In this document: piece after piece, positions 25,941 to 36,898 of the stretch
Layout of the letters: each line of letters starts with the position of its first letter
Position numbering within the stretch: position 1 is the first letter of the stretch
DNA from: Anaerolineales bacterium
Lineage (GTDB): Bacteria > Chloroflexota > Anaerolineae > Anaerolineales > UBA11579
Assembly: GCA_019637675.1 (NCBI GenBank)
Contig: JAHBVE010000003.1
Location: 143,696 to 207,695 of the forward strand
DNA: 64,000 nucleotides
Direction: 5' to 3'
Position numbers and translations under genes: made by a program
Notes under the pieces: generated by a model
Databases searched by the model: none
What the model was told of the DNA's origin: nothing
Seen by the model: the letters and a program-made list of their open reading frames with translations, nothing else

Positions 25941-27175
25941 GCCCGCCATCACTTCACATTCTGCTGTTGCATCAAGCCTTCGTCGCGCTCGATGAGGCGG
26001 GTGGCACGCGCCATTATGAATTTGCGCGCTACCTGGCGCAGCACGGCCACCGCGTCACCGTCATCGCCAGCCAGACCAGCTACCTGACCGGAGCGGATGC
26101 CAACAAGGGCATCGAAACCACGGAGTTCGCGGGCGGCGGCCGCCTGAGCATCCTGCGGGTGCGCACGCTGCCCGGCCTGCACCGCAGCTTTGCGCGGCGC
26201 ATTCTCAATTTCTTCAGTTTCACGTGGAGCGCGTTCTGGGCCGGTGTACGCGTCAAGGACGTCGACGTGGTGTGGGGCACAACGCCGCCCATCTTCCAGG
26301 CGGCCGGCGCCTGGGCGCTGGCGCGCCTGAAGGGCGCGCCACTAATGCTGGAAGTGCGTGACCTGTGGCCGGCCTTCGCCATCGCTGTGGGCGTGCTGCG
26401 CAACCCCGTTCTGATCGCGGCCTCCGAATGGCTGGAGCGTTTCCTATATCGCCGCGCCCACACCGTCTTGCTTAACTCGCCCGGCTTCATGGCCCACGTG
26501 CAGGCCCGCGGGGCGCGCCAGGTGCGCCTGGTGCCTAACGGCGCCGACGCGGCCATGTTCGACCCGCTGGCGGATGGCGCCGCCTTCCGCCAGCAGCACG
26601 GGCTGGAGGGCAAGTTCGTGGCCCTCTACGCCGGGGCGCACGGCCTCTCGAACGATCTTGAAGTCTTGCTGCGCGCCGCCGAGCAACTGCGCGCCCATCC
26701 TAATATTCAATTGGTGCTGGTAGGCGACGGCAAAGACAAGCCCGCCTTGCAAGCCCAGGCCGCCCAACTGCAATTGGAGAATGTGCACTTCGTGGCCCCC
26801 CTGCCCAAAGAGGGCATGACGGCCGCCCTGGCCGCCGCGGATGTGTGCATCGCCATCCTGAAGCCGCTGCCGCTGTACGCCACCGTATACCCCAACAAAG
26901 TGTTCGACTACCTGGCCGCCGGCCGCGCCGTGGCGCTGGCGATCGACGGCGTGATCCGCCAGGTGGTGGCGGATGCCAATGCTGGTGTGTTCGTGCCGCC
27001 CGGCGACCCGCACGCCATGGCGGATACGCTGCTTCACCTCTCGACCCAGCCGCAGCAGGTGCGCGCCATGGGCGCCGCTGGCCGCGCCTTCCTGGAAGCG
27101 CATTTCAACCGCCCGCAACTGGCCGCCCAGCTGGAAGCGGTACTGCTGGAAACTGCGGCCGGGCGCTCACAGTAG
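25937..27175 (+). CDS. Glycosyltransferase family 4 (WbuB-like)
   Basis: This 412-residue GT-B glycosyltransferase has an N-terminal acceptor domain with the GGTRHYEFARYLAQHGHRVTVI segment and a C-terminal donor domain with the FVALYAGAHGLSNDLEVLL strand and the E/DxxPN-like KPLPLYATVYPNKVFDYLAAGR motif. The WbuB-like group transfers aminosugars in O-antigen and exopolysaccharide synthesis. Its ATG overlaps the stop of the heparinase-like gene (ATGA), so the two act in one pathway. Confidence 0.9.
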   Translation: MSPPSLHILLLHQAFVALDEAGGTRHYEFARYLAQHGHRVTVIASQTSYLTGADANKGIETTEFAGGGRLSILRVRTLPGLHRSFARRILNFFSFTWSAFWAGVRVKDVDVVWGTTPPIFQAAGAWALARLKGAPLMLEVRDLWPAFAIAVGVLRNPVLIAASEWLERFLYRRAHTVLLNSPGFMAHVQARGARQVRLVPNGADAAMFDPLADGAAFRQQHGLEGKFVALYAGAHGLSNDLEVLLRAAEQLRAHPNIQLVLVGDGKDKPALQAQAAQLQLENVHFVAPLPKEGMTAALAAADVCIAILKPLPLYATVYPNKVFDYLAAGRAVALAIDGVIRQVVADANAGVFVPPGDPHAMADTLLHLSTQPQQVRAMGAAGRAFLEAHFNRPQLAAQLEAVLLETAAGRSQ

Positions 27176-27191
27176 AATTCCCGCCAAGCTG

Positions 27192-28121
27192 ATGGCCAAG
27201 AAAAGCAAGACTCTCGATCTGGAAGAAGGCGAACTGCGCCGCATGCTGCTTGACCGGCGCGCCGCTGACCGCAAGCGCCGCGTCGACGCCTTCAGCCAAT
27301 CCGGTGAGCTGCTGCCGCTGGACGCCGAGGACACCGAAGGCGTGCAGGTGGAGCCGCTGGCCGGCACGCGCATCCATGCCGACCCGGATCTGCGTCTGGC
27401 CCGCCCCAAGCCTAAGCGCGCCCGCGTCTGGGTGGAGCGTGCTCTGCTGGCGGTCGAGCTGCTGGCGGTGGTGGGGCTGGGCTTCATCTTCATGAACGGG
27501 CTCGACCTGCTGAGCCAGCTCAACCGCGAGCTGGCGGGCAGCTTTGCCGGCAGAACCCCCAGTCCGGCGCCGCTACTGGGGCCAGTCGTGCTGCCCTCCG
27601 GCCACACCGCGCCCAGCGCAAGCAACCCGGCCGCGCCCAACGAAGCCGAGATCCCTGACCACCTGCGCCCGCTGGTGCAGGCCTACACCGCCGCGCTGGT
27701 GCTGCCCACCCCAGGCCCGGAGCAGGCCATGGCGATCAGCATCCCCGCCATCGGCGTGAATGCACCGATCGTGCAGGGCGACGACTGGGAGGCGCTCAAG
27801 CGCGGCGTGGGACAGCACATCGGCAGCGCCAACCCGGGCCAGAACGGCAACCTAGTACTGAGCGGCCACAACGACATCTACGGAGAGGTCTTTCGCCATC
27901 TCGACCAGTTGCAACCAGGTGACGAGATCGTGGTGCATACCGCCCAGACCAGCTACACCTATACGGTGACCGGCCAGCTGCTGGTGGCCCCCACGTTTGT
28001 GGAAGTTATGTTCCCCACGCCCAACGCCACGCTGACCCTGATCAGCTGCTTCCCCTATAGGATCAATACTCAGCGCATCATTATCCAGGGAGAGCTAACC
28101 CGCATATCAGACGCGGGCTAG
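27192..28121 (+). CDS. Sortase (class D/E-like), membrane-anchored
   Basis: This 309-residue protein has a charged cytoplasmic N-terminus, a transmembrane helix near residues 82-104, a Pro/Ala/Ser-rich linker and a sortase domain of about 140 residues. The catalytic histidine is in LVLSGHND, the cysteine in TLTLISC and the arginine in TQRIIIQ, so the triad is complete. Sortases cleave and transfer surface proteins, but no LPxTG-type substrate was seen in the window. It lies 16 nt after the GT4 gene in an apparent surface-polysaccharide operon. Confidence 0.88.
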   Translation: MAKKSKTLDLEEGELRRMLLDRRAADRKRRVDAFSQSGELLPLDAEDTEGVQVEPLAGTRIHADPDLRLARPKPKRARVWVERALLAVELLAVVGLGFIFMNGLDLLSQLNRELAGSFAGRTPSPAPLLGPVVLPSGHTAPSASNPAAPNEAEIPDHLRPLVQAYTAALVLPTPGPEQAMAISIPAIGVNAPIVQGDDWEALKRGVGQHIGSANPGQNGNLVLSGHNDIYGEVFRHLDQLQPGDEIVVHTAQTSYTYTVTGQLLVAPTFVEVMFPTPNATLTLISCFPYRINTQRIIIQGELTRISDAG

Positions 28122-28151
28122 TTTTCGCATCACCCCATCATCGGAGACACC

Positions 28152-29408
28152 TTGCCCAAGCTCAACGCTGCCCTGATCTATCGCCTCATCTACATCGCAT
28201 TCGGTTTCAGCACCATGGTGATGTACACCACCTATGTGGTCTACCGGGTCGAGGTAGCCGGGCTTGACGCCCTGCAGCTGGTGCTGCTAGGCACCGCCCT
28301 GGAAGTCAGCATCTTCCTGTTCGAGATCCCCACCGGCGTCGTGGCGGATGTGTACAGCCGCCGGCTCTCGATCATCATCGGCGTGTTCCTGTTCGGCATC
28401 GGCCACGCCATCGAGGGCCTGGTGCCGGTGTTCAGCATCATCCTGCTGTCGCAGATCGTGTGGGGCATCGGGCACACCTTCATCAGCGGCGCGCTGGACG
28501 CCTGGATCACGGACGAGGTCGGGGCGCGCAAGGTTGGCCCGGTCATCATCTCCGGCAACCAGCTCGAGATCCTGGGCAGCCTGCTGGGCATCCCCATCGG
28601 CGTGTGGAGCGCCGGGCAGCTTGGCTTGTCGTTCCCATACTTCATCGGCGGCGGGCTGCTGGTGGTGCTGGGCATCTTCCTCATCTTCAGCATGCCGGAG
28701 CACGGCTTTACGCCCGTGCCGGCCAAAGAGCGCCACGGGTGGCGCACCATGTTCACAACCTTCAACGCCGGCTTGCGCACGGCGCGCCGCAGCGCGGCGC
28801 TGATGGTCTTCGCCGTGGCAGCGCTGTTCGTGGGTCTGTACAGCGAAGCCTGGGACCGCCTGGCCCAGCCGTACCTGCTGCAAGTGTTCAGCTTCCCGTC
28901 ACTCGGATCGCTGCAACTCAGCAATGTGCAGTGGTTCGGCGTGCTCAACGTGATCTTCCTGCTGGTTGGCCTGCTGGCCAACCAGATCGCCAAGCGCGCC
29001 GTGGACACCACCCGCGGTCCGGCGGTGGCGCGCGGCTTGCAGCTGCTGTACGCAGGCATGGTGGTCTCCATGCTGCTGTTCTCGCTGACCGGCAACTTTG
29101 GCGTGGCGCTGCTCGCCATGGTGGTCTTCAACGCCTTGCGCCGGGTCACTTTCCCGCTGACGCGCACCTGGATCAACCAGCAGATCCCCGCCAAATCGCG
29201 CGCCACGGTGCTCTCGATGGCCGGCCAGATCGACGCGCTGGGTGAGCTGGGTGGCGGCCCGATCCTGGGCACGGTGGGCCGCATGTATTCGATGCGGGCC
29301 GCCCTGGTCACCTCAGCCCTGGTGCTGACCCCGGTCGTGGCGCTGTTCCAGCGCATCATCGCCATGACGCGCACCTCGGTCACCACCACAAAAAAGAAGA
29401 GCTGCTGA
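28152..29408 (+). CDS. MFS transporter
   Basis: This 418-residue protein has about 12 hydrophobic helices and the MFS loop pattern after helix 2 (GVVADVYSRRLSIIIG). A TTG start at 28152 has GGAG 5 nt before it, and no better start exists. It is the last gene of the heparinase-GT4-sortase operon, 30 nt after the sortase. The family exports or imports small solutes with an ion gradient; a role in exporting a surface-linked metabolite is only suggested by context. Confidence 0.85.
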   Translation: MPKLNAALIYRLIYIAFGFSTMVMYTTYVVYRVEVAGLDALQLVLLGTALEVSIFLFEIPTGVVADVYSRRLSIIIGVFLFGIGHAIEGLVPVFSIILLSQIVWGIGHTFISGALDAWITDEVGARKVGPVIISGNQLEILGSLLGIPIGVWSAGQLGLSFPYFIGGGLLVVLGIFLIFSMPEHGFTPVPAKERHGWRTMFTTFNAGLRTARRSAALMVFAVAALFVGLYSEAWDRLAQPYLLQVFSFPSLGSLQLSNVQWFGVLNVIFLLVGLLANQIAKRAVDTTRGPAVARGLQLLYAGMVVSMLLFSLTGNFGVALLAMVVFNALRRVTFPLTRTWINQQIPAKSRATVLSMAGQIDALGELGGGPILGTVGRMYSMRAALVTSALVLTPVVALFQRIIAMTRTSVTTTKKKSC

Positions 29409-29425
29409 CGCGGCTCTTCTTTTTT
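29390..29425. terminator. Bidirectional terminator between the MFS gene and the DUF3048 lipoprotein gene
   Basis: A 13-bp stem (29390-29402 with 29413-29425) has A-rich and T-rich ends and overlaps the last codons of the MFS gene. It serves both convergent genes. Confidence 0.8.
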
Positions 29426-29443
29426 TCACACTGTCACTGCATT

Positions 29444-31648
29444 CTAGGGGGCGTACCAGCGGGCGCGCCAGTCACCCGAACCCACTTCGGGCTCGAAGAA
29501 GTCAGCGTTCAGATGCACCATGTGCATGAACAGCTGGCCGGGCTTGAGCGGGAAGGGCGTGCCATCCGCATACACAAAGCGGATCGGGCGCGTGCGGCCG
29601 GTTTCCTTCTCGTAGTCACCGTTCACGGTAGACCAGTACAGATCGCACACTAAACCATCACGTAGCAGTTTGACCCGCCCAGTGCGGCCTTCCATATGCA
29701 CATCGAAGATGGTGCCGGCTTCGTTGAGCTGTTCATGCTCAACGAAGAAGACCAGCACGTTCTCGAAGGCTTGCGGGTCGCCGGTCAGCGCTTCGGTGCT
29801 CACTTCCTGCACATCGGGAGCCAGGTAGGTGTTCTGGTGGCGGATGTACGCGCCGGTCGCTTCGTCATAGCTCCAGTAGGTCTGGTTGTTGATGTTGTAG
29901 AACATGGTCAGCGAGTTAGCCGGCACGCAGCCGTCCGGCGGGTTAGCATCGAACAGGTTGCCGGTCAGATTGGGCGGGCCATACGTGCCGATGTTGTCGG
30001 CCGCCACCTGCTGCAGCTTGGTGACGTCAATGCCTGCCGCGCCGATATCCTCGGCATTATTGTTGGCGGCCTGGGCGCACACCTGGATCTGCGCCAGCAC
30101 TGTGGGGTCGGCCCCGGCGATCACCGTGCAACCCTCAAAGTAGCCGCGCATCACTTCGTACACCAGGCGGCCAGAGCGCACGCCCTCGATGATGATCGAG
30201 TGGCGCAAGCCGGCGTCGATATCCAGCTTCTCGCTGGCGCCTTCCGCCAGGGTGAAGCCATCCGTCAAGCCGGTGGAAGGGTTCGGGTCGCTGTCGACAT
30301 CATCGGCAGCCAAGTTGGCGCTGACGAAGTAGAAGGTCTGCAGATGCGAAGGGATACTGAAGCGCACCTGGTAGGTATAGCCATACTCAGGCTGGACGAC
30401 GAAGTAGTAGCGGCCGGCGCCATCCGTGGTCGTGCTGGCAACCACCTGGCTGCTCAGGATCAGCTCCACGCCGATGCCGGGCACACCCGGCTCGCCCTGA
30501 TCCTGCTGGGCGTTGCTGTTCAAGTCATACCAAACCTTGTCACCGATGACGACCTCGCCATCGTCAGGCTCCGGCTGGCTGTCGCCTTGCTGGCCGCCTA
30601 AGGCCGCGTCAAGGTCGATCTCAGGATAGCAGCCGTAGAACTGGGCGTACAAGCGGGTATCGCCGTCGCCGATCCACCATTCGCTGACCCAGGCGGCCCA
30701 CTGCAAGCCGGTCGCCGGCCGCGTGGCGGCGGGCGGGAATTGCGAGATGGAGATGCCCACCACGCCCCAATCGATGGCGGCCGGTTCGCACAGCGCCTGC
30801 CCGGTCAGCGGGTTGTAGCCGGCCGGGAACTCGTCCGGCCCCATGCTGGTCGGCCCAGCCGGCACAAAGCCGGCATCGTAGGCCGCGCCGGCCGTGTCCA
30901 GCGTAAAGGATTGCGTCTGGCCGCTGTTCGGATCAGCGTCGCTGTCGATGGCATCGTCATCACCGGCGTCCATGGCGGTGAATTGGTAATCGAGCGGGGG
31001 CACAAAGGCGAGTGTGAACTCGCCGCCCAGCGCGGTGCTTTCAAACACGTAGCCACCGTCATCGCCGGTGAACTTTTCGTCCATGGCGTCGCCGTTGTCA
31101 TCCAGCAGCTGCACCTGCACGCCAGCCAGGCCAGGTTCGCCAGCATCACGCAGACCATTGGCATCTTCATCCAGCCAGGTCTGGCCGCTGATGATGGCAG
31201 CCGGGGCAGGGTCCTCAACCACTGGCCCAGCGTCCACTTCGGTCCCCAAAAGCAGCAGGCCGGCGTCGATGCTGTCATCCACCTCGCTCAGCGCCAGCAG
31301 CTCTGTGCGCCCGGTGGCCGGGTCGGCGTCACTGTCACGCAGCGGGTCGCTGCCCTGGTGCTGGGCCGTGAAGCCATACTCATCCGGCAGGCTAAAAACA
31401 ACGTAGAAGTTGCCCGCGCTGCTTTGCACAGACACTTCGTAGCTGCCATCGGCAGCCGTCTCGGTCTCACTTAAAAGCTCATCTGCTTCCGAGTAAAGCT
31501 GTACGCTGACCCCCTCCACGCCCAGCTCGCCAGGGTCTTGAATGCCATTGGCATTCTCGTCCAGCCACACCAGGTTGCCGGCTCCGACACAGGCAGAGAG
31601 CACAAATGCGAACAATAACAAAATCAACAGATGAAGGCGATTTTTCAT
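29444..31648 (-). CDS. Lipoprotein with DUF3048 interrupted by an SdrD_B domain, plus two further SdrD_B domains
   Basis: This 734-residue protein has a lipoprotein signal peptide (LSAC lipobox, Cys20). Two SdrD_B-like beta domains follow (about 24-133 and 150-260), each opening with a WLDENANG or WLDEDANG-type motif. Then comes the start of a DUF3048 domain (YNPLTG ... TRLYAQFYG), a third SdrD_B domain (about 370-480, WYDLNSNAQQD), and then the rest of DUF3048 (EGVRSGRLVYEVM to WYAP). DUF3048 is of unknown function and is common in surface lipoproteins. The ATG at 31648 has GAGGAAG upstream. The longer open frame lacks a signal sequence at its own start. Confidence 0.8.
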   Translation of the reverse strand: MKNRLHLLILLLFAFVLSACVGAGNLVWLDENANGIQDPGELGVEGVSVQLYSEADELLSETETAADGSYEVSVQSSAGNFYVVFSLPDEYGFTAQHQGSDPLRDSDADPATGRTELLALSEVDDSIDAGLLLLGTEVDAGPVVEDPAPAAIISGQTWLDEDANGLRDAGEPGLAGVQVQLLDDNGDAMDEKFTGDDGGYVFESTALGGEFTLAFVPPLDYQFTAMDAGDDDAIDSDADPNSGQTQSFTLDTAGAAYDAGFVPAGPTSMGPDEFPAGYNPLTGQALCEPAAIDWGVVGISISQFPPAATRPATGLQWAAWVSEWWIGDGDTRLYAQFYGCYPEIDLDAALGGQQGDSQPEPDDGEVVIGDKVWYDLNSNAQQDQGEPGVPGIGVELILSSQVVASTTTDGAGRYYFVVQPEYGYTYQVRFSIPSHLQTFYFVSANLAADDVDSDPNPSTGLTDGFTLAEGASEKLDIDAGLRHSIIIEGVRSGRLVYEVMRGYFEGCTVIAGADPTVLAQIQVCAQAANNNAEDIGAAGIDVTKLQQVAADNIGTYGPPNLTGNLFDANPPDGCVPANSLTMFYNINNQTYWSYDEATGAYIRHQNTYLAPDVQEVSTEALTGDPQAFENVLVFFVEHEQLNEAGTIFDVHMEGRTGRVKLLRDGLVCDLYWSTVNGDYEKETGRTRPIRFVYADGTPFPLKPGQLFMHMVHLNADFFEPEVGSGDWRARWYAP

Positions 31649-31756
31649 ATGTAACTTCCTCTCACTACAAGTATACGGATAAAAATATTTACTAAAACTT
31701 TCTAAATAATTAGAAATACAAAACCTGCCCCGCGGAGCCGCCTCAGACGCGGGCGG

Positions 31757-31762
31757 TATAAT
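31757..31762 (+). promoter_or_regulatory. Putative -10 box (TATAAT) for acnA
   Basis: A consensus TATAAT lies 17 nt before the acnA ATG, and GGAG sits between them at 31770-31773 as ribosome binding site. No good -35 hexamer is at the expected position. Confidence 0.5.
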
Positions 31763-31779
31763 GAAACGCGGAGCAATAG

Positions 31780-34485
<2,706 letters not shown>

Positions 34486-34486
34486 G

Positions 34487-34533
34487 CGTCATTGCGAGGG
34501 CTGCGCCGCAAAGCAGCGCTGACGAAGCAATCC
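34487..34533. repeat. REP-like element, long form, copy 1
   Basis: It runs from CGTCATTGCGAGG to GACGAAGCAATCC and nearly matches the long copy at 35105-35152. The end sequences of the long and short forms are shared. Confidence 0.75.
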
Positions 34534-34543
34534 CCATGCTAGT

Positions 34544-34580
34544 AAAAAAAAAAGAGCCCGCCAAATGGCGGGCTTTTTTT
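34544..34580. terminator. Terminator after acnA
   Basis: The stem GCCCGCC (34556-34562) pairs with 34567-34573 around an AAAT loop and is flanked by A10 on the left and T8 on the right. It could act on both strands and also serves the minus-strand small membrane protein gene. Confidence 0.85.
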
Positions 34581-34589
34581 TAGCCTCTT

Positions 34590-34615
34590 GTCATTGCGAG
34601 CGAAGCGAAGCAATC
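34590..34615. repeat. REP-like element, short form, copy 1
   Basis: The 26-base form begins GTCATTGCGAGCG and ends GAAGCAATC. It is identical over its core to the copy at 35162-35188. Confidence 0.75.
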
Positions 34616-34641
34616 TGAATTAATGCCTGAGCTATAGGGAG

Positions 34642-35058
34642 TTAGCTACTTCTCCCCGCCAGCCCCCTCCACGCCGCAATCACAAAGCCCACGCGCAGCA
34701 CCGCCAGCATTATCGGAAAGGGCAGAGCATAGCCATACCAGAACAAAGCTTCGATCGGCAGGGTAGCCAATACCAATACCGCGCCGGAACGCTTGCCAGC
34801 CCACAGCAGCCAGCCGCCGTAAGCCACCAGCGCACACAACCCCGCGAAGACCCATAGTGTGGCTGCCAGGACAGGCGCGTCCATAACCGCAGACCAGGGT
34901 CCTCCGTACATCGGGAACAGATCGCCCAGCCAGGGCAGCTGCCCGCGCTGCAGCAAATACACACTGATCGGGATGGCAGGCAACCCGAAGCAGACCGTAT
35001 ACACCCATACCGTAATAGCGGCCCGGCGGGCATTGGCATTGCCTTGTCTAGCGGTCAT
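34642..35058 (-). CDS. Small four-helix membrane protein of unknown function
   Basis: This 138-residue protein has about four hydrophobic helices and few charged residues. I do not recognise a family. The ATG at 35058 has a strong GGGAGG ribosome binding site, which is why it was preferred over the upstream in-frame start. The gene stands alone and is bracketed on both sides by pairs of REP-like repeats, suggesting an insulated single-gene transcript. Confidence 0.6.
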   Translation of the reverse strand: MTARQGNANARRAAITVWVYTVCFGLPAIPISVYLLQRGQLPWLGDLFPMYGGPWSAVMDAPVLAATLWVFAGLCALVAYGGWLLWAGKRSGAVLVLATLPIEALFWYGYALPFPIMLAVLRVGFVIAAWRGLAGRSS

Positions 35059-35104
35059 AGTTCCCTCCCCGGGAAGAATAACAGATAGACCATCCGTCAT
35101 TTCT

Positions 35105-35152
35105 CGTCATTGCGAGGACTGCGCTGCAAAGCAGCGCTGACGAAGCAATCCC
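35105..35152. repeat. REP-like element, long form, copy 2
   Basis: It matches the copy at 34487-34533 with only a few substitutions and lies just upstream of the small membrane protein gene. Confidence 0.75.
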
Positions 35153-35161
35153 CAACTAACC

Positions 35162-35188
35162 CGTCATTGCGAGCGAAGCGAAGCAATC
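35162..35188. repeat. REP-like element, short form, copy 2
   Basis: It is the same short form as at 34590-34615, 9 bp after long copy 2. Long-then-short order occurs on both sides of the membrane protein gene. Confidence 0.75.
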
Positions 35189-35222
35189 TGGGGTTGTGCC
35201 GGAGCAAGATCCCAACCCACAA

Positions 35223-35253
35223 AAAAGAGCCCGCCAAAATGGCGGGCTCTTTT
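35223..35253. terminator. Terminator of the 497-residue protein gene
   Basis: A 13-bp stem (35223-35235 with 35241-35253) has an AAAAT loop, a GCCCGCC core and A/T flanks. Its sequence resembles the terminator after acnA. Confidence 0.85.
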
Positions 35254-35270
35254 GTTCTCACTCAGCGTGC

Positions 35271-36764
35271 CTACATCGGCACTTGTTCTTCCTTCAGGTG
35301 CAGGCGGCCGTCCGGGCCGGGCTCGTAGCTCATCTTGCCCTGCGGCACATGCGGGTCGATCTCCAGATCGCCGCTGTCCATCGCATCCCAGAACAGCTGG
35401 AAGGGCACCTTGCCCTCTTCCCACTTCTCGATCATCACCAGGCCGTGGCCAGGCAGAACGGTGAAGGCGATCTTGCGCGGGTCGCTGGGGTTGAGCAGGA
35501 TCTCGGCCCGGCTGAAGGCGCCCTTGATGCCCTTGGCCTGCGCCTCAGTGGCGCACGACACCAGGTAGTGATAGTACGGGGCATCCAGCGGAACGTATTC
35601 CACCAGCTCCGGGTTGAACGCCTTCACGCCGCGGTGGCCGTGCAGCTTGGAGCGTGACACGGGCACCTGGGTCTTGACCGCGCCGCTTTCCACTTCGATC
35701 CACGGCAGCGGGCCGTCCAGGTCCATCATTTCCACAGCTTCGGAGGACGGTTTGTCGTTGCGCTTGCCGTCCACGTGGCGCACCTGGGCGCCGGCGCCGT
35801 CAGGGCGCACGCCCACGATCAGCGCCAGATCGTCATCGGTGATGTTGCCTTTGTCCACCGGGCGGGCGCTGCCGGTGATGGTGGCCACCAGGCCCTGCAC
35901 CCGCGGGTCCCAGGTGCCGAAGCAGCCTTCGCTGTACTGGCTGGCGATCGAGTCGTTGACGGCCGGCACGGCCACCAGGTCTTCGATGCGCACCATCTCG
36001 GTGAAGAAGTTGCGCTTGCCCAGCTCCTGGCCAGCGCGGCGCATGGCCTCAGGGGTGCTCATGGCCTGCCATTCCTCGGCAGTCACCTTGGGCTCCATCA
36101 CCTGATGGTTGGTGATCTCATGCGTGCTCTCGGTGGTCACCATGCGCAGCGCAATGTCAGTATAGAAGGCGTCGGCGCTGGCGTTCACCGAGGCGGGGAA
36201 GGCGCCCACCAGGTCAAAGTGGTAGACCCGCTCGGGGTGCTCGTCACCCACGGTCAGCAGCACGCGGATGCTCTTGGCCTGGGCCTGCAGCAAACGCAGC
36301 AGCGACATGATCGGGCCGCCGCGCAAGCCCTGCTCGATCAGTACACGCGGCGATTCGGGCGAGAGCCCCTCGAACTCGAAGTCTTTCGGGTCGAGCGGCT
36401 GCTTGGCCAGGGCGGCCTTGAAATGATCGATCTTCTCTTTGAATTCCTGCTCCGTCATATGGATCATGGTGTAAATGACGGGCGATTCCTTCAGGCCGAA
36501 CTGGCGGCGGGCCATGAACATGAAGGCCTTGCGCCAGGGGATCGGGTCGCCGTATTTGGCGGTGGTCAGGATCACATCCGTGCTGTCGGCCGGGTTTTCG
36601 ACCACGTTGTGGCCCAGCTGCCTGAACTTCTCCAGCAGGCCATCGGCCAATTCTTCAATGGCCGAGGACACCGGCGCATCGCCGGGTACAAAGCTAACTT
36701 CAATTTGGCGCAGCCACGAGTGTACGGGGTTGGCCACTTTCAGGGCTTCTTGGGGTATTTCCAT
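35271..36764 (-). CDS. Large conserved protein of unknown family (497 residues)
   Basis: This soluble 497-residue protein has no signal peptide or membrane helix. Distinctive segments include a QYSEGCFGTWDP motif, GSARPVDKGNITDDDL, RPDGAG, PSSEAVEM, RSKLHGHRG and YYHYLVSCATEAQAKGIK. The density of His, Cys, Asp and Arg in these blocks looks enzyme-like. I do not recognise the family with confidence and assign no function. The ATG at 36764 has an AGAGG site upstream. It diverges from surE and ends at its own terminator, so it is transcribed alone. Confidence 0.75.
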   Translation of the reverse strand: MEIPQEALKVANPVHSWLRQIEVSFVPGDAPVSSAIEELADGLLEKFRQLGHNVVENPADSTDVILTTAKYGDPIPWRKAFMFMARRQFGLKESPVIYTMIHMTEQEFKEKIDHFKAALAKQPLDPKDFEFEGLSPESPRVLIEQGLRGGPIMSLLRLLQAQAKSIRVLLTVGDEHPERVYHFDLVGAFPASVNASADAFYTDIALRMVTTESTHEITNHQVMEPKVTAEEWQAMSTPEAMRRAGQELGKRNFFTEMVRIEDLVAVPAVNDSIASQYSEGCFGTWDPRVQGLVATITGSARPVDKGNITDDDLALIVGVRPDGAGAQVRHVDGKRNDKPSSEAVEMMDLDGPLPWIEVESGAVKTQVPVSRSKLHGHRGVKAFNPELVEYVPLDAPYYHYLVSCATEAQAKGIKGAFSRAEILLNPSDPRKIAFTVLPGHGLVMIEKWEEGKVPFQLFWDAMDSGDLEIDPHVPQGKMSYEPGPDGRLHLKEEQVPM

Positions 36765-36898
36765 CGCTTCAAACCTCTGCAGATTGAGGGATTTTTTACG
36801 CCGCACAGCGGCGTTACGCCACATCAGGGCGTGTATGCGATAATACTACCGCAAGGGCAATTATCACACACAGTATAGGGTTAAACACGGCAATCGCT

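Noticed and set aside
35271..36764. Class V fructose-1,6-bisphosphate aldolase/phosphatase assignment for the 497-residue protein
   Set aside because: The N-terminal and metal-binding patterns of that family are not present; the similarity was only in length and general texture.
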